Part shown: positions 10,281 through 22,307 of the stretch, piece by piece
Layout: the number at the start of each line of letters is the position of its first letter
Numbering within the stretch: position 1 is the first letter of the stretch
From: Perca fluviatilis
Lineage: Eukaryota > Chordata > Actinopteri > Perciformes > Percidae
Reading direction: 5' to 3'
Assembly (NCBI RefSeq): GCF_010015445.1
Contig: NC_053116.1
Location: 8,565,085-8,629,084, forward strand
Length of the DNA: 64,000 bases
The notes under the pieces: generated by a model
Database searches by the model: none
The model's input: the letters and a program-made list of their open reading frames with translations, nothing else
What the model was told of the DNA's origin: nothing
Position numbers and translations under genes: made by a program

Positions 10281-11488
10281 CTGAAAGGTTTAAAACAGAC
10301 GCACATAGTTCACGTTTGTCAAATGTTTGCCAAAGAGCCTATTGTCATACTTATAAACATTGAAAGGGAAGCAAGAAAAAATTATGAATTTGACAAAAAC
10401 AAAATGACTGAACACGTCAGCAATAATTTAATTACAGTAATTTGTCACCTTTTATTGAAAGTCCACTAATCAATTATTTTTATATTATCAATTAATCAAA
10501 GTGAGATATAACCCAACTCTGCAGCTCTACCGGGTTCATTGGTTTGTTTCCAGCAGTGGGAAAAAGCTGTTTAAGCACACAGATTCTGAGCTATTAGAGT
10601 TGGAAAGTGCTATGGTCTCGGCCAAATCTCTTAAAGGTGTGTGCCTACTCTGTCGCTTTGGATCGGAAACCATTGAAACAGTGTGTGTCAGATAGTTTAT
10701 TAAAAGAAGATTGCGCGGAAGACTTGAAACCAGTCATGACTAGTCGAAAAATGAGCACCGTGCAAATTCCCATACTGTCTATGGAGATTCCACGTTTTAG
10801 GCGTTCGACTAGTCATGACTGGTTTCCAAGATGGCTCCCGCAAGTAAACATGAACGCGACTGTCTTTATATTCTATCTTTTTAATAAACTATCTGTACAC
10901 TTACAATGTTGTCAATGCTTCTGTTCACATTTAGGGACCCTCATTATGCTAACGTTAACATGTGGTGATATTTCGAGCCTTTTTAGTGGTATTAGATAAC
11001 GATTTAATTTGAGTGTCCCTATGCCCCAAATACTAGCATTGTAAGCTAACCAGCGGTCCGGCAAAGCTCCAAACTCATTCGATTAGCATGAAAACATGTC
11101 CCAAAGAGCGACAGAGTAGGCACACATCAGTTAATAACCCCTAGGTTCGTTTTGCGCCAGAATTGTCCTTTAAGAGATTTGGCCTTAAACAACTTTTTCC
11201 CATTGCTGGAAACAAACCAATGAACACAAGAGCCCGGTAGAGCTGCAGAGTTGGGTTATATCTCACTTTGATTAATTGATAATATAAAAATAATTGATTA
11301 GTGGACTTTCAATAAAGGTGACAAATTACTGTAATTAAATTATTGCTGACGAAGTGTTCAGTCATTTTGTTTTTGTCAAATTCATAATTTTTTCTTGCTT
11401 CCCTTTCAATGTTTATAAGTATGACAATAGGCTCTTTGGCAAACATTTGACAAACGTGAACTATGTGTGTCTGTTTTAAACCTTTCAG
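10281..11488. repeat. Large fold-back: ~350-bp inverted arms around a TTAA element
   Basis: The left arm (10281-10637, starting 'ctgaaaggtttaaaacag') is repeated in inverse orientation at 11169-11488 (ending 'ctgttttaaacctttcag'). The arms include a matching 'ccaaatctcttaaagg' inner edge. The left arm has about 43 extra bases near 10,575-10,617. Between the arms lies a TTAA-bounded element (10631-11173) described separately. The reading frames seen on both strands here are mirror images of each other, not genes. Confidence 0.85.
10631..11173. mobile_element. TTAA-bounded MITE, family 1, copy 1
   Basis: The element begins TTAAAGG and ends CCTTTAA. Its core (ACTAGTCATGACTGG, CCAAGATGGC, TTTTTAATAAACT, GGGACCCTCATTATGCTA) is shared with 49,761-50,345 and 62,999-63,521. 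The right end keeps the full terminal sequence (TTGCGCCAGAATTGTCCTTTAA read on the plus strand is near it at 11,152-11,173); the left end lacks about 40 bp. A perfect 23-bp inverted repeat (10726-10748 with 10804-10826) sits inside. Confidence 0.75.
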
Positions 11489-12383
11489 GGGTGACTTCAA
11501 AAGAAAATCAATATTTTTGCTTGTGCAAATGCCTGATGAGGTTCATGTTTCATGTTTTTTTTTGCCCTGCCAATGACTCATGGCATTCTAAAATGTTTAC
11601 AACTACTCTACATCTACAAATTTGTTTTGGCTTTTAATCAGTGTTTGCCGTATTTATGTTTAGTCTTCTGCCAAACAGTATGCATTGTCTTTTCTAAATC
11701 TGGACCATCTGCTACATGTTGCTCTTTGTCCAGTGTCTCAATCTGTTATTTTTCCTGGAACTGTTAAGTAATGTTTAGTACCAATTAACCAAGTCAAAGT
11801 CCTTGTAGAGATGAAACATGGAACTGTCATGCATCAGTGCCCTGTTCTATCTAAGCATGAAGTTGTGTTGCAAAGTCTTTACAGTATGCATGTTATTAAA
11901 TGTAAAATATTCTAATTGTTAGACTATAAGTATTAGACTAAAGTAAAAGCCAACAGATGTAACATAACAAACATTGCAGTACCAGAATGTAATCAGTGAT
12001 TCATCTGGTCTGAAAGTCTTGTCGACATGGTTTGTCAGCAAGTAGTCACCACATCTTAAACTCTAATTAAGGGCACAGCCATTGCAAAATGTAGTACACA
12101 GGATACAGGAAAACCATAGATGTACTGTAGACTGTTTGAGATTAAATGTCAAGTGAAATGGGGCATGAAAGCTTTGAAAACAAATTTCCATTTGTGGCTT
12201 TTAATCTTTCTACGCAAGTAAAGTCTTTCTTAGCAGCAGTTGTTACAGCAAAGATGCTAAGTCTGTAACGCTGTTCTGCAGGCATGCTTATGTAATGACC
12301 TTACTGTGCTGAAATGCCTCTGAACAAACTTAAGATAAAAAACCCTTGTCCATAGAAAGGTAAAAACTGAAAACCCATGCAGC
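11489..12383. other. No gene seen
   Basis: Ordinary AT-rich intergenic sequence. The frame at 11,552-11,767 has no recognisable domain and an amino-acid composition expected by chance. Confidence 0.4.
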
Positions 12384-12548
12384 CAGGGTACAAAATTAGC
12401 AACATCCACTAGCCAAATGCTGGTACAAGCAGTAGATTTGCTTCACGCACCAGCCCAAAAAAACAATGGTAGTCTATTGAGTGGCTGGTAAAATTTGAAC
12501 TATCACTAGCTATTTGGCTGGTGGACAAAAAGTTAATTTTGTACCCTG
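12384..12548. mobile_element. Short hAT-like MITE
   Basis: The ends are inverted: CAGGGTACAAAATTA at the left, TAATTTTGTACCCTG at the right. Words from inside it (agccaaatgctggta, agatttgcttcac) recur in degraded form at 63,530-63,690. I could not match an 8-bp flanking duplication. Confidence 0.7.
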
Positions 12549-12899
12549 CGAAGCAACACGCCGTTTGGTAGTAAAATAGCTTCTCACCTCTGCAGCCTCA
12601 GACTCTGTGACTTCTCCCTCAAACCAAGAGAATCCAGTGTTGGATGTTATCAATGAACAGTCCTGCTGAGCTGCTGGTGAGGTAAATGTATAACTATGTC
12701 CCTGACTAAACCATTTTGCTTGTTCTTGCCTTATAAATGCAAACAAATGTAACTATGTGGAGTTACTCTCTAAACACTCCTCCCCTCTCATTTTTCCCCC
12801 GTTCCAACTTTTCTGCTATTCTGCACCAAACGCCATCTGGATATGATTTTACAAATTTACGGATTGCACAATTACGCAGAAATATTAAAGGGGTGATAC
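12549..12899. other. No gene seen
   Basis: Spacer between two mobile elements, without coding or repeat structure that I recognise. Confidence 0.4.
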
Positions 12900-13183
12900 C
12901 AGAGATGTTCACAAGTCATTTTTTGGAAGTCCAAGTTGAGTCTCAAGTCTTTGAGCTTGAGTCAAAGGCAAGTCTCAAGTCTCTGGCCATCTGATCTGTC
13001 CTTAATACTGTATTGTTAAATCTTATGAATTCAAAGCATGTCCTGTAGCTACCATCCATACAGTACAGTATCAAAATCAGTTGTAGGACAACTTTATGGG
13101 GTCTACTGCAATCTGAAGAAACACAAATTAAGAACTCTGTTTCAATTTAATAACTGTATTTTTCAACATTTTAGTATCGGACT

Positions 13184-14769
13184 CAGGGCTCGACATTAAG
13201 GCTTGTCCGGGACAAGTGGATTTTTTTGTAGGGCAAGTGGAAGAGAAATTTACTTGCCCCACTGGACAAGTTAAAACTCAAAACAAAATAAAATGCCATG
13301 TTACTTCACGTTATGTGCCACTCATAACGTCTGTTACTGATTTGAAACGATAATTTTTTTTCCCCCGCAATCCCGGGCAGCGGACCCAGCGGTAGCCGGG
13401 CAACGGGCTGCAAACGTTAGACCCAGCCTGCTGTTCAGCTCATTCACGCCTTAACGTTACCTCCTCGCCACATCGTTGACAGAAAACAAGAGACCCAGTG
13501 CTAATACGGCACCGGTGCCTTAACGACCATTATCTACCGGACCGAATTGCAACGCGGATTTCGGTGCCACTGAAATGCCTGCACTTCTCTTTGATGCTCC
13601 GAAAACTGATGTTAGAGGCAACCTAAACATCACTGCATGTCATGCTAGTTAACACTACACTTGGCAGCAGGTAACGTTAGCTTACAGTTAACTAGCAGCT
13701 AGAGTAAACGCGGTTAAAATGCTGACAGCTAACGGTGTAAAAGTTTGTCTGTCTGTATTTCACTGGAGAGGAACGTATGACAGTGGGCAGCTGCTGTCGG
13801 AAAAACACAGATGTTGCGTTCACTTGTAATTTGCCTCGCCATCCTCGTGCTGCATTCAGTTTCTGTAAAATATCCTTTTCCCATCCAGTGGTCGTTTTTG
13901 TCGTTTAACAGGAACTTACTGGTGAAATAAGTTACATTTTTAATAAATCATTTAATTTTGCCTTAGCAATAAACAAGCCGTTCATTTTTTGTGCTCTTTT
14001 TGAAAAAAATAATATGCGGATTAAATATCCGGTAATAATCAACTGTAAGGTAGCTAGACCTTTTAAAGGATCCCTTCGGTAAATCAGCCTCTGCTGGGTA
14101 GAAATTAGTGAAATTGTATTTAAAAAAAAATTTAAAAATATATATAAGTTAACACCAACATTTAGTGGCAAAATCCATTGTTATGTCTACAAAACTATTT
14201 TAGATATAGTTTAAGTTTAAGTTACCACTACCTCTGGTCAAAATATTGACTTAGTATCTCAATATATTGACTTAATATCTCAAAATATTGACTAAGAATC
14301 TCAAAGCAATGAGAACATTTAAAATATTGACTTACAATCTCAATAAATTGACTCACCATCTCAAAGTATCGACTTAGTATCTCAATATATTGTCTTAGTA
14401 ACTCAGAATATTGACTAGGAATCTGAAAGTAATGACAAACTTTAAAATATTGACTTAGAATCTCAATATATTAACTTCTGCACACTGGCGTGCAAAGTAT
14501 TATGGAGACTGGAGAATCCTTTTTTGTTGTTGAAGGGGAAATCTATTGTTGGGACACGTTTGTTTCTACTGTTTCAACTGAATTTTATTAATGCTGATGG
14601 TGTTTGGATGCTTTCAACGGTTTGTTCGAATTCTGCATTAGCAAAACAATTTTGTTTTTATAAAATGATGAATCTTTACCCGGACAAGTGACTTTTGTGC
14701 ATGGACAAGTGAAACGTAAATGTACTTGTCCAAAGGACAAGTGCCTCAAAAAGTTAATGTCAAGCCCTG
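13184..14769. mobile_element. Non-autonomous element with CAGGGCT termini
   Basis: The left end CAGGGCTCGACATTAAGG and right end TTAATGTCAAGCCCTG are inverted. Both ends are followed inward by repeats of the word GGACAAGTG or its complement. This end sequence is typical of fish hAT-like non-autonomous elements. The flanking 8-mers (atcggact, ggacatcg) do not match, so the exact boundaries are uncertain. A 22-bp tandem array lies inside. Confidence 0.7.
14219..14475. repeat. Tandem array, ~21-23 bp unit
   Basis: About ten imperfect copies of a unit like 'atattgacttagtatctca' occur in a row, with variable A-rich junctions. The array is AT-rich and non-coding. Confidence 0.85.
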
Positions 14770-14803
14770 GGACATCGCATAGCCTAGTCTAATCTTCTGC
14801 TAC

Positions 14804-16398
14804 TTAAAGGAGAACTCCGGGCAATTTTTACATTAATCTTGATCACTATACATATGCGAGTACTGTCGATAGCAAAAATAAAACGAGCCGAATCGGTGCT
14901 AGCAACACGGAGCTGCTGCAGCTGATGTCCAGAGCTCCCATTTAGTTAAAACGGCAGTTATTGGGGCATAAGATAAAGAGTGCCTTTGTGCCACACAAAA
15001 TGCAATTAAAATGTCTGTTTAACATAAACAGGGACCTTACATGACAACAAGATGCGTTTAGCAACTTAGCCATTGTTTAAATTCACCTACCCTGCTAGCT
15101 GCCGTCTGGGATGAGTTAGTGTGTTCAGCCAGGCTTCGGTAATAATCATCACGAAGCAGTTCCGTGTGTATTTGTAGCATATATATCCATTTTGTGTGTG
15201 ATCCATCTGGCGTTGGTGAATAGGAATCTTGTCAGTGTCGATTGTTGTTTTTCTTTAGCTGTGCTAGCAGGCCTCGCCGGCATCCTTGCTTCTGCTTCCT
15301 CCCCGCCCTCCCCGCCCTCCTCGCTTACCGCGGCCAACAACAATCCAACGAGCCCGCTGGTCTGGTGGATGTCCTCCAGAAGACCGTTCATGCCTTTGCG
15401 GTGAAAAATTGTATTTTATTTCACCCTCAAAAATAGGTAATTGAGCACTGTAGTGGTTATGACCATATAAGTGACTATGTACAGTACAGTAAAATAGTGT
15501 TACAGACAGCTAGCTGTAGTCTCGCGCTGAAGTTCCTTGGGAATTCAGTTGTAGCAGGAAAAAGGTAAACAGTGTGCAGGTTGGAGCGTAGTGTGTGAAG
15601 AGCAGAGGTGTTCACAAGGGAAGAAGCTTGGAGTAACGCAACTATGGAGCTAGAGCTAGCCTTCAGTAAGCTATTACTGTACAAGAAACCGGCATCATTT
15701 GGCCCGTTTCCATGTAGTTACATAGTCACTGATATGATCATAACCACTACAGTGCTCAATTACCTTTTTTGGAGGGGGGAATAAACTTCAAATTTTTCAC
15801 CGCAAAAGAATGAACTGTCCCCTCGAGGACATCCACCAGACCAGCGGGAGCCCGTGGATTGTTGTCGGCTGCGGCAGGTGAGGAAGGCGGGGAGGAAGTA
15901 GAAGGATGCCGGTTGGGCCTACTAGCCCGGCTAAGGCAACTAACACACAGTTCGCCACTGCCGAGACTCCTATTCACCAACGCCAGATGGATCGCACACA
16001 AAATGGATATATATGCTACAAATAAACACGGAACTGCTGCTTGATGATTATTACCGAAGCCTGGCTGAACACACTCCCTCAACCCAGACGGCAGCTAACA
16101 GGGTAGTTGAATTTAAACAATGGCTAAGTTGCTAAACGCATCTTGTTGTCATGTAAGGTCCCTGTTCATGTTGCACAGACATTTTAATTGCATTTTGTGT
16201 CTGTTAAGAGGCACAAAGTCACTCTTTATCTTATGCCCCCATAACTGCTGTTTTAGCTAAGTGGGAGCTCTCGGCATTAGCTGCAGCAGCTCCGTGTTGC
16301 TAGCACCGATTCGGCTCGTTTTCTTTTGCTATCGACAGTACTCACATACGTATAGCGATCAAGATTAACGTAAAAATTGCCCAGAGTTCTCCTTTTAA
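14804..16398. mobile_element. TTAA-bounded fold-back element with ~675-bp arms
   Basis: The element begins TTAAAGGAGAACTCCGGGCA and ends in its inverse, TGCCCAGAGTTCTCCTTTTAA. The whole left arm (14804-15480) is repeated inverted at 15710-16398, with a loop of about 230 bp (15481-15709). Reading frames on both strands (around 15,150-15,440 and 15,756-16,082) are arm-to-arm mirror copies. The TTAA ends suggest piggyBac-type mobilisation. Confidence 0.82.
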
Positions 16399-16540
16399 CA
16401 CATCCCTCTAGCCCTCGGACCTGGTGAAATATTAACCTAAGTCTGTCACATCATATGGATACAACTATAAAGATACAATTTGCCTGTTCCCAACATTAGC
16501 TTGTTGCCTGTGATGATATATGCTAAATTTAAAATCTCTT

Positions 16541-16744
16541 TCACATTAGCAAGTGACTGACGTATCTGGGTGCGTTTTTAAGATGCCTGATGAAGTTCGA
16601 CGTTGATCCGGCATCATTTATCTTGCTGCCACACACCTTGCATGTAGCTCTTTGCTTACTGCCACTGTTTACAAAACTAATGACAAAAGGAACAATTCCG
16701 GGAGGACTTGGTGTCGCCATCGTCAATGGATTTTTGGAGTACAC
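16541..16744 (-). pseudogene. BED zinc-finger remnant of a hAT transposase
   Basis: The minus-strand frame encodes a BED-type finger: CKVCGSKINDAG followed by SNFIRHLKN and a further His, giving the C-x2-C ... H ... H pattern. It starts near a MYSKNPLT segment and stops soon after the finger. The BED finger is the DNA-binding N-terminus of hAT transposases. It lies inside the 12900-17091 element, and no catalytic domain follows. Confidence 0.65.
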
Positions 16745-16817
16745 GCCATCGTCATCGTCAATGGATTTTTGGAGTACACACCATCGTCATCGTCAATGGA
16801 TTTTTGGAGTACACGCA
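16711..16817. repeat. 35-bp tandem repeat, 3 copies
   Basis: Copies with 'cgtcaatggatttttggagt' begin at 16721, 16756 and 16791. The repeat lies at the start of the BED-finger frame and duplicates its first codons. Confidence 0.9.
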
Positions 16818-17403
16818 CATAGGCGTAGTGCATGCGTTACGTTGCACATTATGGCAAAGGGCAGGGGACATACAGCTTATCCTACGTTTCCCCAACGTAT
16901 ATGTGCCAATACAAGAAAATAGAAATACATGAATACATTTTGATTTAAAAAGCAATAACTGCATGAAAACAGGTTGTTGACGACGCTCGAGTCCAAGTAA
17001 AGTCTTTTGGTCGAGTCGCAAGTCAAGTCTGAAGTCACTGTTTGTGCGACTTGAGTGCGACTCGAGTCTCAGGCTCAAGTCCCCATCTCTGGGTGCTAAC
17101 AGGTCTAATGCATTTAAACCAAACTACAAGTTTTTTTTTTTTTATTCATGTTTGTCTTGAGAAAAAAAGTAAAAGATCTCATCCCACTTCTCCCATCCAC
17201 ACACATACACAACGGAAATTAGGGGGGTAAAAACATTTGATTTGTTTTATACTGCGGTCAGAACAATGTTTCTTTATCAAAGTGCACAGAGGTCTGGTAA
17301 CTTAGTTTCTAAGTAATCAATGTATTGTCCCCATTCTTTGTCTGTGGATGAACTTTGAGTCGGAGTACATTGGCTTGCATTGATAACTTCACTTCAGCCA
17401 ATG

Positions 17404-18363
17404 CAGGGCTCCAGACTGCGACCAAATGGTCGCATTTTGCGACCAAAATTTGAGAGTGTGAGACTGAATTTTACATCCAGTCGCATGTGTGCGACCAGTA
17501 AATTTGCCCCCTTTTTTTTACACATTAAACGTGGAAATTTTGGTACCTGAGAGCTCGTAAGTGCAAGCTTATCTGTCCTCTCCACATATGACAGAGAGCG
17601 GAGCTCTGGCGTGCGCGAGCGCGCGTTGTTCAAAACAAGTCACAGTTGGTCACAGAGGTGCCAACAAAGTGGTTGCAAGTGTGGTTACAGTTGTTCAAAA
17701 CTTCACGCAGACAGCGTTTGCTGCGATATGATAACGGCGAGGCGAAAGCGCTCGCGGTGCTGTTGATGTTATACTTCCTGTGAGACAAGCAGGCACAACA
17801 GTGGTTTATCTGCCCTGGGAACTGACTGACTGACAGGCTGAGGCTGTTATGCAAGGCAGCTTGATTTCTACAGCACCTTTCAGCAACAAGGCAATTCAAA
17901 GTCCTTTACTTGAAACTGTAAAGAGCAATTAAAAACGGCCATGATGAAAATAAAAAAGAATAATATACAAATGCAAGAATAAAAGAATAAAGAATACAAG
18001 TTACAGTGAGTAAGAAATGAATAATTAATGAATTCAATCATTGTAATTATAGACTGGAGACTAGAGCTGGTATATTTTTTAAATATTTGTACTGTCATGA
18101 CAGCGATGGTGCTGTCAGTTTACCTTTTTTATGTTGCATCTTCAAAAGTGCACAATAAAATATGAAACTAAATTTGAAACGGCACATTGTAATTTCTATT
18201 ATCAAAGTGTTTATTAGTAATAAAGTGGAAATTAGTAGAAATTTGAATATTTGGTTAGTATGTTGATTTACGGTGTGTGCCCCTAAATTTTCTGGTTGTG
18301 CCCCTAAAACTTTCAGTTGGGGGCCACTGTGCTCCTAGTGAAAAAAGTTAGTCTGGAGCCCTG
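17404..18363. mobile_element. Non-autonomous element, CAGGGCTCCAGACT ends
   Basis: Perfect 14-bp inverted ends: CAGGGCTCCAGACT at the left and AGTCTGGAGCCCTG at the right. The bases CAATG flank both sides directly. Near the left end, the palindromic word 'gcgaccaaatggtcgc' is followed by a second 'gcgacc'. No transposase is encoded. Confidence 0.78.
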
Positions 18364-20683
18364 CAATGGCTAACATTTAGCACTGTTTTTTTCTTTTTTT
18401 TCCCCCTCTTGAGTGCGGTAAAACAACTCAGATGGAGGTTAATATGCTTTGTCGACACCACTTGTATCTGAGTTACATTCTACTATGTATTGAGAAGTCA
18501 GGTGCTTCACATGTAAGCATTCAGCCTATGCTTTCTTAAGCCCAATCAGATGTTTTGTGAAAACTATTAACAATGCACTTTTTGTCTCTATGCTCAGAAG
18601 ACGGTCTTTTTTCCAGTTATTTATTATTAAAATGATTATTGTACAATATTATTAATCACACAAGAAGTCCCAGGGAACAAACTCAAAAAAAGGAGTAGGC
18701 TAGAACTTTGAACTACATGTTATACAAAAGTCTTGATAGTTATTATTAAGGTCAAGTGAAGGAGTGATTCATTCACCGCTAAGGTGGTTTATTGAGTTGC
18801 TTACTAAATAAAATAAGAAGTGTTATGAGTCTTATGTCCATGGCTAAAATATTTTTGAAAGGGGAACTCCACTGATCAGTCATCCACATCAAAGTCTGTT
18901 TTATAGGTGTTGGGGAACACAGTGTTTTCTCTAGCTTTGTGGAAGACTTAGGGGAGCGTATTTGACGGTGGGTTTAGGCGTCCTTCCTCAAAGTTTTTCA
19001 ATTTAAAAAAATGCATTTTCCCCATACATTTATGTATCTGTGTGATTTTATCTCTGTGGATTTTTGTCTTTTTGTAGCCAGTTGCGTCTCTTTTTGTTCA
19101 TTTTTGTTTTCTTTGGGGTTGTTTTAGATCTCTGTGGTCAGGTCCCTGGGTGGTAGTTTTGCGTCTCTTTTTCACATTACTGTGGACTGGTTTTATCACC
19201 ATATATGTGCCTATATGTTGGAAAAGCTAGAGCACATAAATAAATAACACTCAAAAAGCTTAAGGACAAAACTTAAAGCTAAAGAAGTCCAACTACAATC
19301 ATTAGATCTGAGAAAGGTCTTTCAGTTACATTCATTCGGCTTAGGTGCTTCCCAAAGCGGCTCGGGTGCTGCACCTAAACCTTATAATGGCAGGGGAAAC
19401 CCTGGTGATGCATATGTGAAGAAAGTTCTAGAAAAGCCTTTTTATGGCTCCAGAGGGAGTTGCCCAAAGTCTGATAAATTGCCTCAAGTGATTTCACACT
19501 TTGAAAGTGAAGTATACTTAAACCAGACCGTTTGATGCAAACTCCTCTCCCACAATGCAATACAGAGTACAAAGAAATGGAGTTGTTCACAGCTGGGAAA
19601 ATGTATATACATATAGTACATGGTCATTTGGCTTCAGAAAGAGGAGAAGAAATCTTGTAAATCTTAGGACAAACCATATTTAGTATTATGCATGCTGTCT
19701 GGTTTGAGTTCAGCTCTCACAATATTACAAAGTCGTCATTTGATTGACATCCGATGTTCTATAGTAGAATTTCCTGTTGGTATAAAATGGTACAGTCAAA
19801 TCATTTTTTCTATACTGACCGCTTGAACAGCGTGGAACAAAAAGTTCTCTCTGGTCCAATTCAGTGGCTGGTTCAGATGAGTTTTATTCACTGTGCAGTG
19901 GGGACAGAAGTTCACAAGGCTCAAACTAATGAACATTTCTTTTGATTAGGTAAGGTGTGAATTCTTGCTGGAGCCAACTTGGGCTTTGAAGAAAAGGTCT
20001 CACTCGGTGATCATAGTGAATTACTTCCTTTTGACACTAGGCTAAGGGGGCTTTCACACCTGAAAGTCCAGACCAAGGTTCCTTTTTTAAAATTTATTTA
20101 TTTTTTTATTTTTTTAAGTAAGTTTTTGTTTCACACTGCAGTTATGCAAGCTAACTATCTGCATAACTATATGCAAACTATCCTTGACAAAACTACGTCC
20201 TGTCGTCATCACATATGTGAGCTGCGTCTCCCGACAGTTGTAATTGATTGGTTTGTAGACACTCTTCCCCCGTCCTCTCGTATCCTCTCTCTGCTTCAGT
20301 TTTTCCAACTGACTGCTGCTCTCCCCGTCTTTTTGTTTTCTTGCGTTGTTGAGAAGCAAGACAGGGGAACTTTACTTGGGGTTTGAGTACGGGGTGTAAG
20401 AAAAAATCTTTTATTTTACAATACTGTATCGATTTTCAAAAACGCAATATAGATTTTTTTTTTTTAGTTTACGTGCAAAAATATTCATGTAAGACAGTGG
20501 TTCATGTTTATGTTGTGTTAAAACACCCTACCGCTAAATGGCTAGTGTCCTTGCCTAACAGTGCCTAGCAGTGCCTGACTTTTTGCTAGAAGCTAACAAT
20601 GTAGGCCGAACTTTGGCCTACTTTTTGGCATATCAAAATTAGCTCACCTGTGAACCACAATCCCAAACTGGCAGTTTGATTTC
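18364..20683. other. No gene; includes an interspersed repeat at 18,907-19,395
   Basis: The block 18,907-19,395 shares ordered words with 590-930 (tttgtggaagacttagg, aacactcaaaaagctta, caatcattagatctg, ccttataatgg). The remaining sequence holds no recognisable exon. The frame at 19,979-20,386 has no domain and spans a T-rich run. Confidence 0.4.
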
Positions 20684-20900
20684 AGTGTTTCCTTAGGATT
20701 TTTTTTAGCAGTGGCGGCAGGTCCACTATTAATTACATTATCTTAATGCAGTGTAACTACTTCAGCATGTAAATAATGCACCTAAAATACAAACGTCCTC
20801 CGACATGCACTCTTAACAATGCAGCCCTATTTCTGATACTGGGGGGAAGAAATGTTTCCGTGGGGGTCCACCACAGTCAAATCAACATAGAGGAAACACT
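20684..20900. mobile_element. Short MITE with AGTGTTTCC ends
   Basis: The left end AGTGTTTCCTTAGGATT and right end AGAGGAAACACT are partly inverted. The inner 'gtggcggcaggtcca' and 'ggggtccaccac' words are also inverted. The flanking bases show no clean duplication. Confidence 0.5.
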
Positions 20901-21210
20901 AGATTTTCTGTGTACTACTTTGACTTTTATGCACATTGTCTTTTTTTAAATATTAGTTCTTCTAAAATTATACTTAATAAATCCCAAAATATCGCCTTAC
21001 GATATCGAAATATATTGCAATATATTGAATCGTGACCCATGTATCGTGATACGTATCGTATCGCCAGATTCTTGCCAATACACAGCCCTAGGTTTGAGGA
21101 ACTGCAGCATTTATCCAGAGACAAACTGAAACCTACACTGTAAATTTACTACCGCTTAACAAGTTAACTGCTCTGCTCTGATAGACAACAGCTGTTTGCT
21201 CTGAGCGCAT
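20901..21210. other. Non-coding; degraded repeat end
   Basis: The stretch 20,985-21,090 is rich in ATATCG and CGTGATACG words and ends 'cacagcccta'. It resembles the end of a fish hAT-type non-autonomous element whose other end I could not place. Confidence 0.35.
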
Positions 21211-21741
21211 TAAGGGCTCTATTTTAACGATCTGAAACGCAAGTATCAAACGTGAAACACAAGTAGCTTTGTGGGCGGATCTCGGGCGCTGTTGCTATTA
21301 TACCGGCGGGATAAATGACTCTTGCACCCGACGCAAATCTATTATATTTTTTCTTGTAATTATGTATGGTTTGCAAAAATGGGAACTGCTGCGTCCTTGT
21401 AGATGAGGGAAGCAAAGTGTTGTGCACACGCTACATTGTGGCCAATCATGCGCCCCTAAAATAGCATCTGAATAATGCGCTACTGACTTTAGACTAGCGC
21501 CACTGACTTTAGACCAGGTTTTTCCTGGTCAGTGGCGGAATTGTTTTCTGAAACTGCAAAATAGCACTAGGGAACATGCCTCCTCTTTTCGCTGAAATGC
21601 CCCAGGAGCGCAAATGCATTCCCTAATTTACCGACGTGCGTCTGTGGAGGGAAAAGTCCACTGTGCGTCGGGTGCAAAATGAGAACGATACATGCGTCGG
21701 TGTACAAAGGCAATTGCGCTGAGTGCAAGATAGGGCCCTTA
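21211..21741. mobile_element. Non-autonomous element, TAAGGGC ends
   Basis: The left end TAAGGGCTCTAT and right end ATAGGGCCCTTA are inverted at 11 of 12 positions. No transposase frame lies inside. Confidence 0.6.
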
Positions 21742-22214
21742 GTGTCACACTCTCTCACGTACAAAACTAAGCACTGAGCTATTCCTTAAAGGAGCTTCCA
21801 TGGTCTTATAGCCTGCCAGGTCCGAAAGTCCAAACTATCCAATAAATGCTTTCACAAAAGAAACAAACCGAGGCTACCTCTTTTGGTCAGACCAAATTTC
21901 AGTTTGGCCCGGGGGGAGGTTTCACACCTGTAATTTTGGTTCGGCTCAAACAGCCAAAGGCAGACCTACTTACGTAATTAAATCAGGATACACTAACAGT
22001 TGATTAAGTCAAAAAGTTTCAGCACAGTAGAAATGTCATGTCAAGAACAGCAAGGACTTGATCAGTGAAAAAGAATATTGAGACTTTGGCGGTAATTCGT
22101 TTTCTTTTACAACAGTACACTGCGACAGAATGAATGTATAAACTGTAAAGAATAAGTATGTAGTATGGATTTCGGATATGCCATATGTCTCACACAGTCA
22201 GCTATATGCTATAT
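21742..22214. other. No gene seen
   Basis: Spacer between elements, with no supported exon. Confidence 0.4.
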
Positions 22215-22307
22215 TTAAAGGGGTGATAGAATGCAAAACATATTTTACCTTGTCATAGTTGAATAATGACTTTAGTTTAGTGGGTAACTAGGACATACAT
22301 AGAACTA

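Larger units (their letters stand above)
12900..17091 (-). mobile_element. Decayed hAT element with two nested insertions
   Basis: The left end CAGAGATGTTCACAAGTC and right end GAGTC...CAAGTCCCCATCTCTG are inverted copies of one terminus. The sub-terminal regions on both sides are full of CAAGTC/GACTTG and ACTCGAGTC words. The flanking 8-mers are GGTGATAC (12892-12899) and GGTGCTAA (17092-17099), matching at 6 of 8 positions, as expected for an old hAT 8-bp duplication. Inside, a BED-type zinc finger survives on the minus strand (16541-16744). Two younger elements, 13184-14769 and 14804-16398, are inserted within it. The rest of the transposase is gone. Confidence 0.7.

Noticed and set aside
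10501..10999. Frames of 64 and 130 codons
   Set aside because: They lie in an inverted-repeat mobile element and have no recognisable domain.
13176..14777. 8-bp target duplication for the CAGGGCTCGAC element
   Set aside because: The flanking 8-mers do not match at a meaningful level.
15149..16082. Ser/Ala/Pro-rich frames on both strands
   Set aside because: They are mirror images produced by the two arms of the 14,804-16,398 palindrome.
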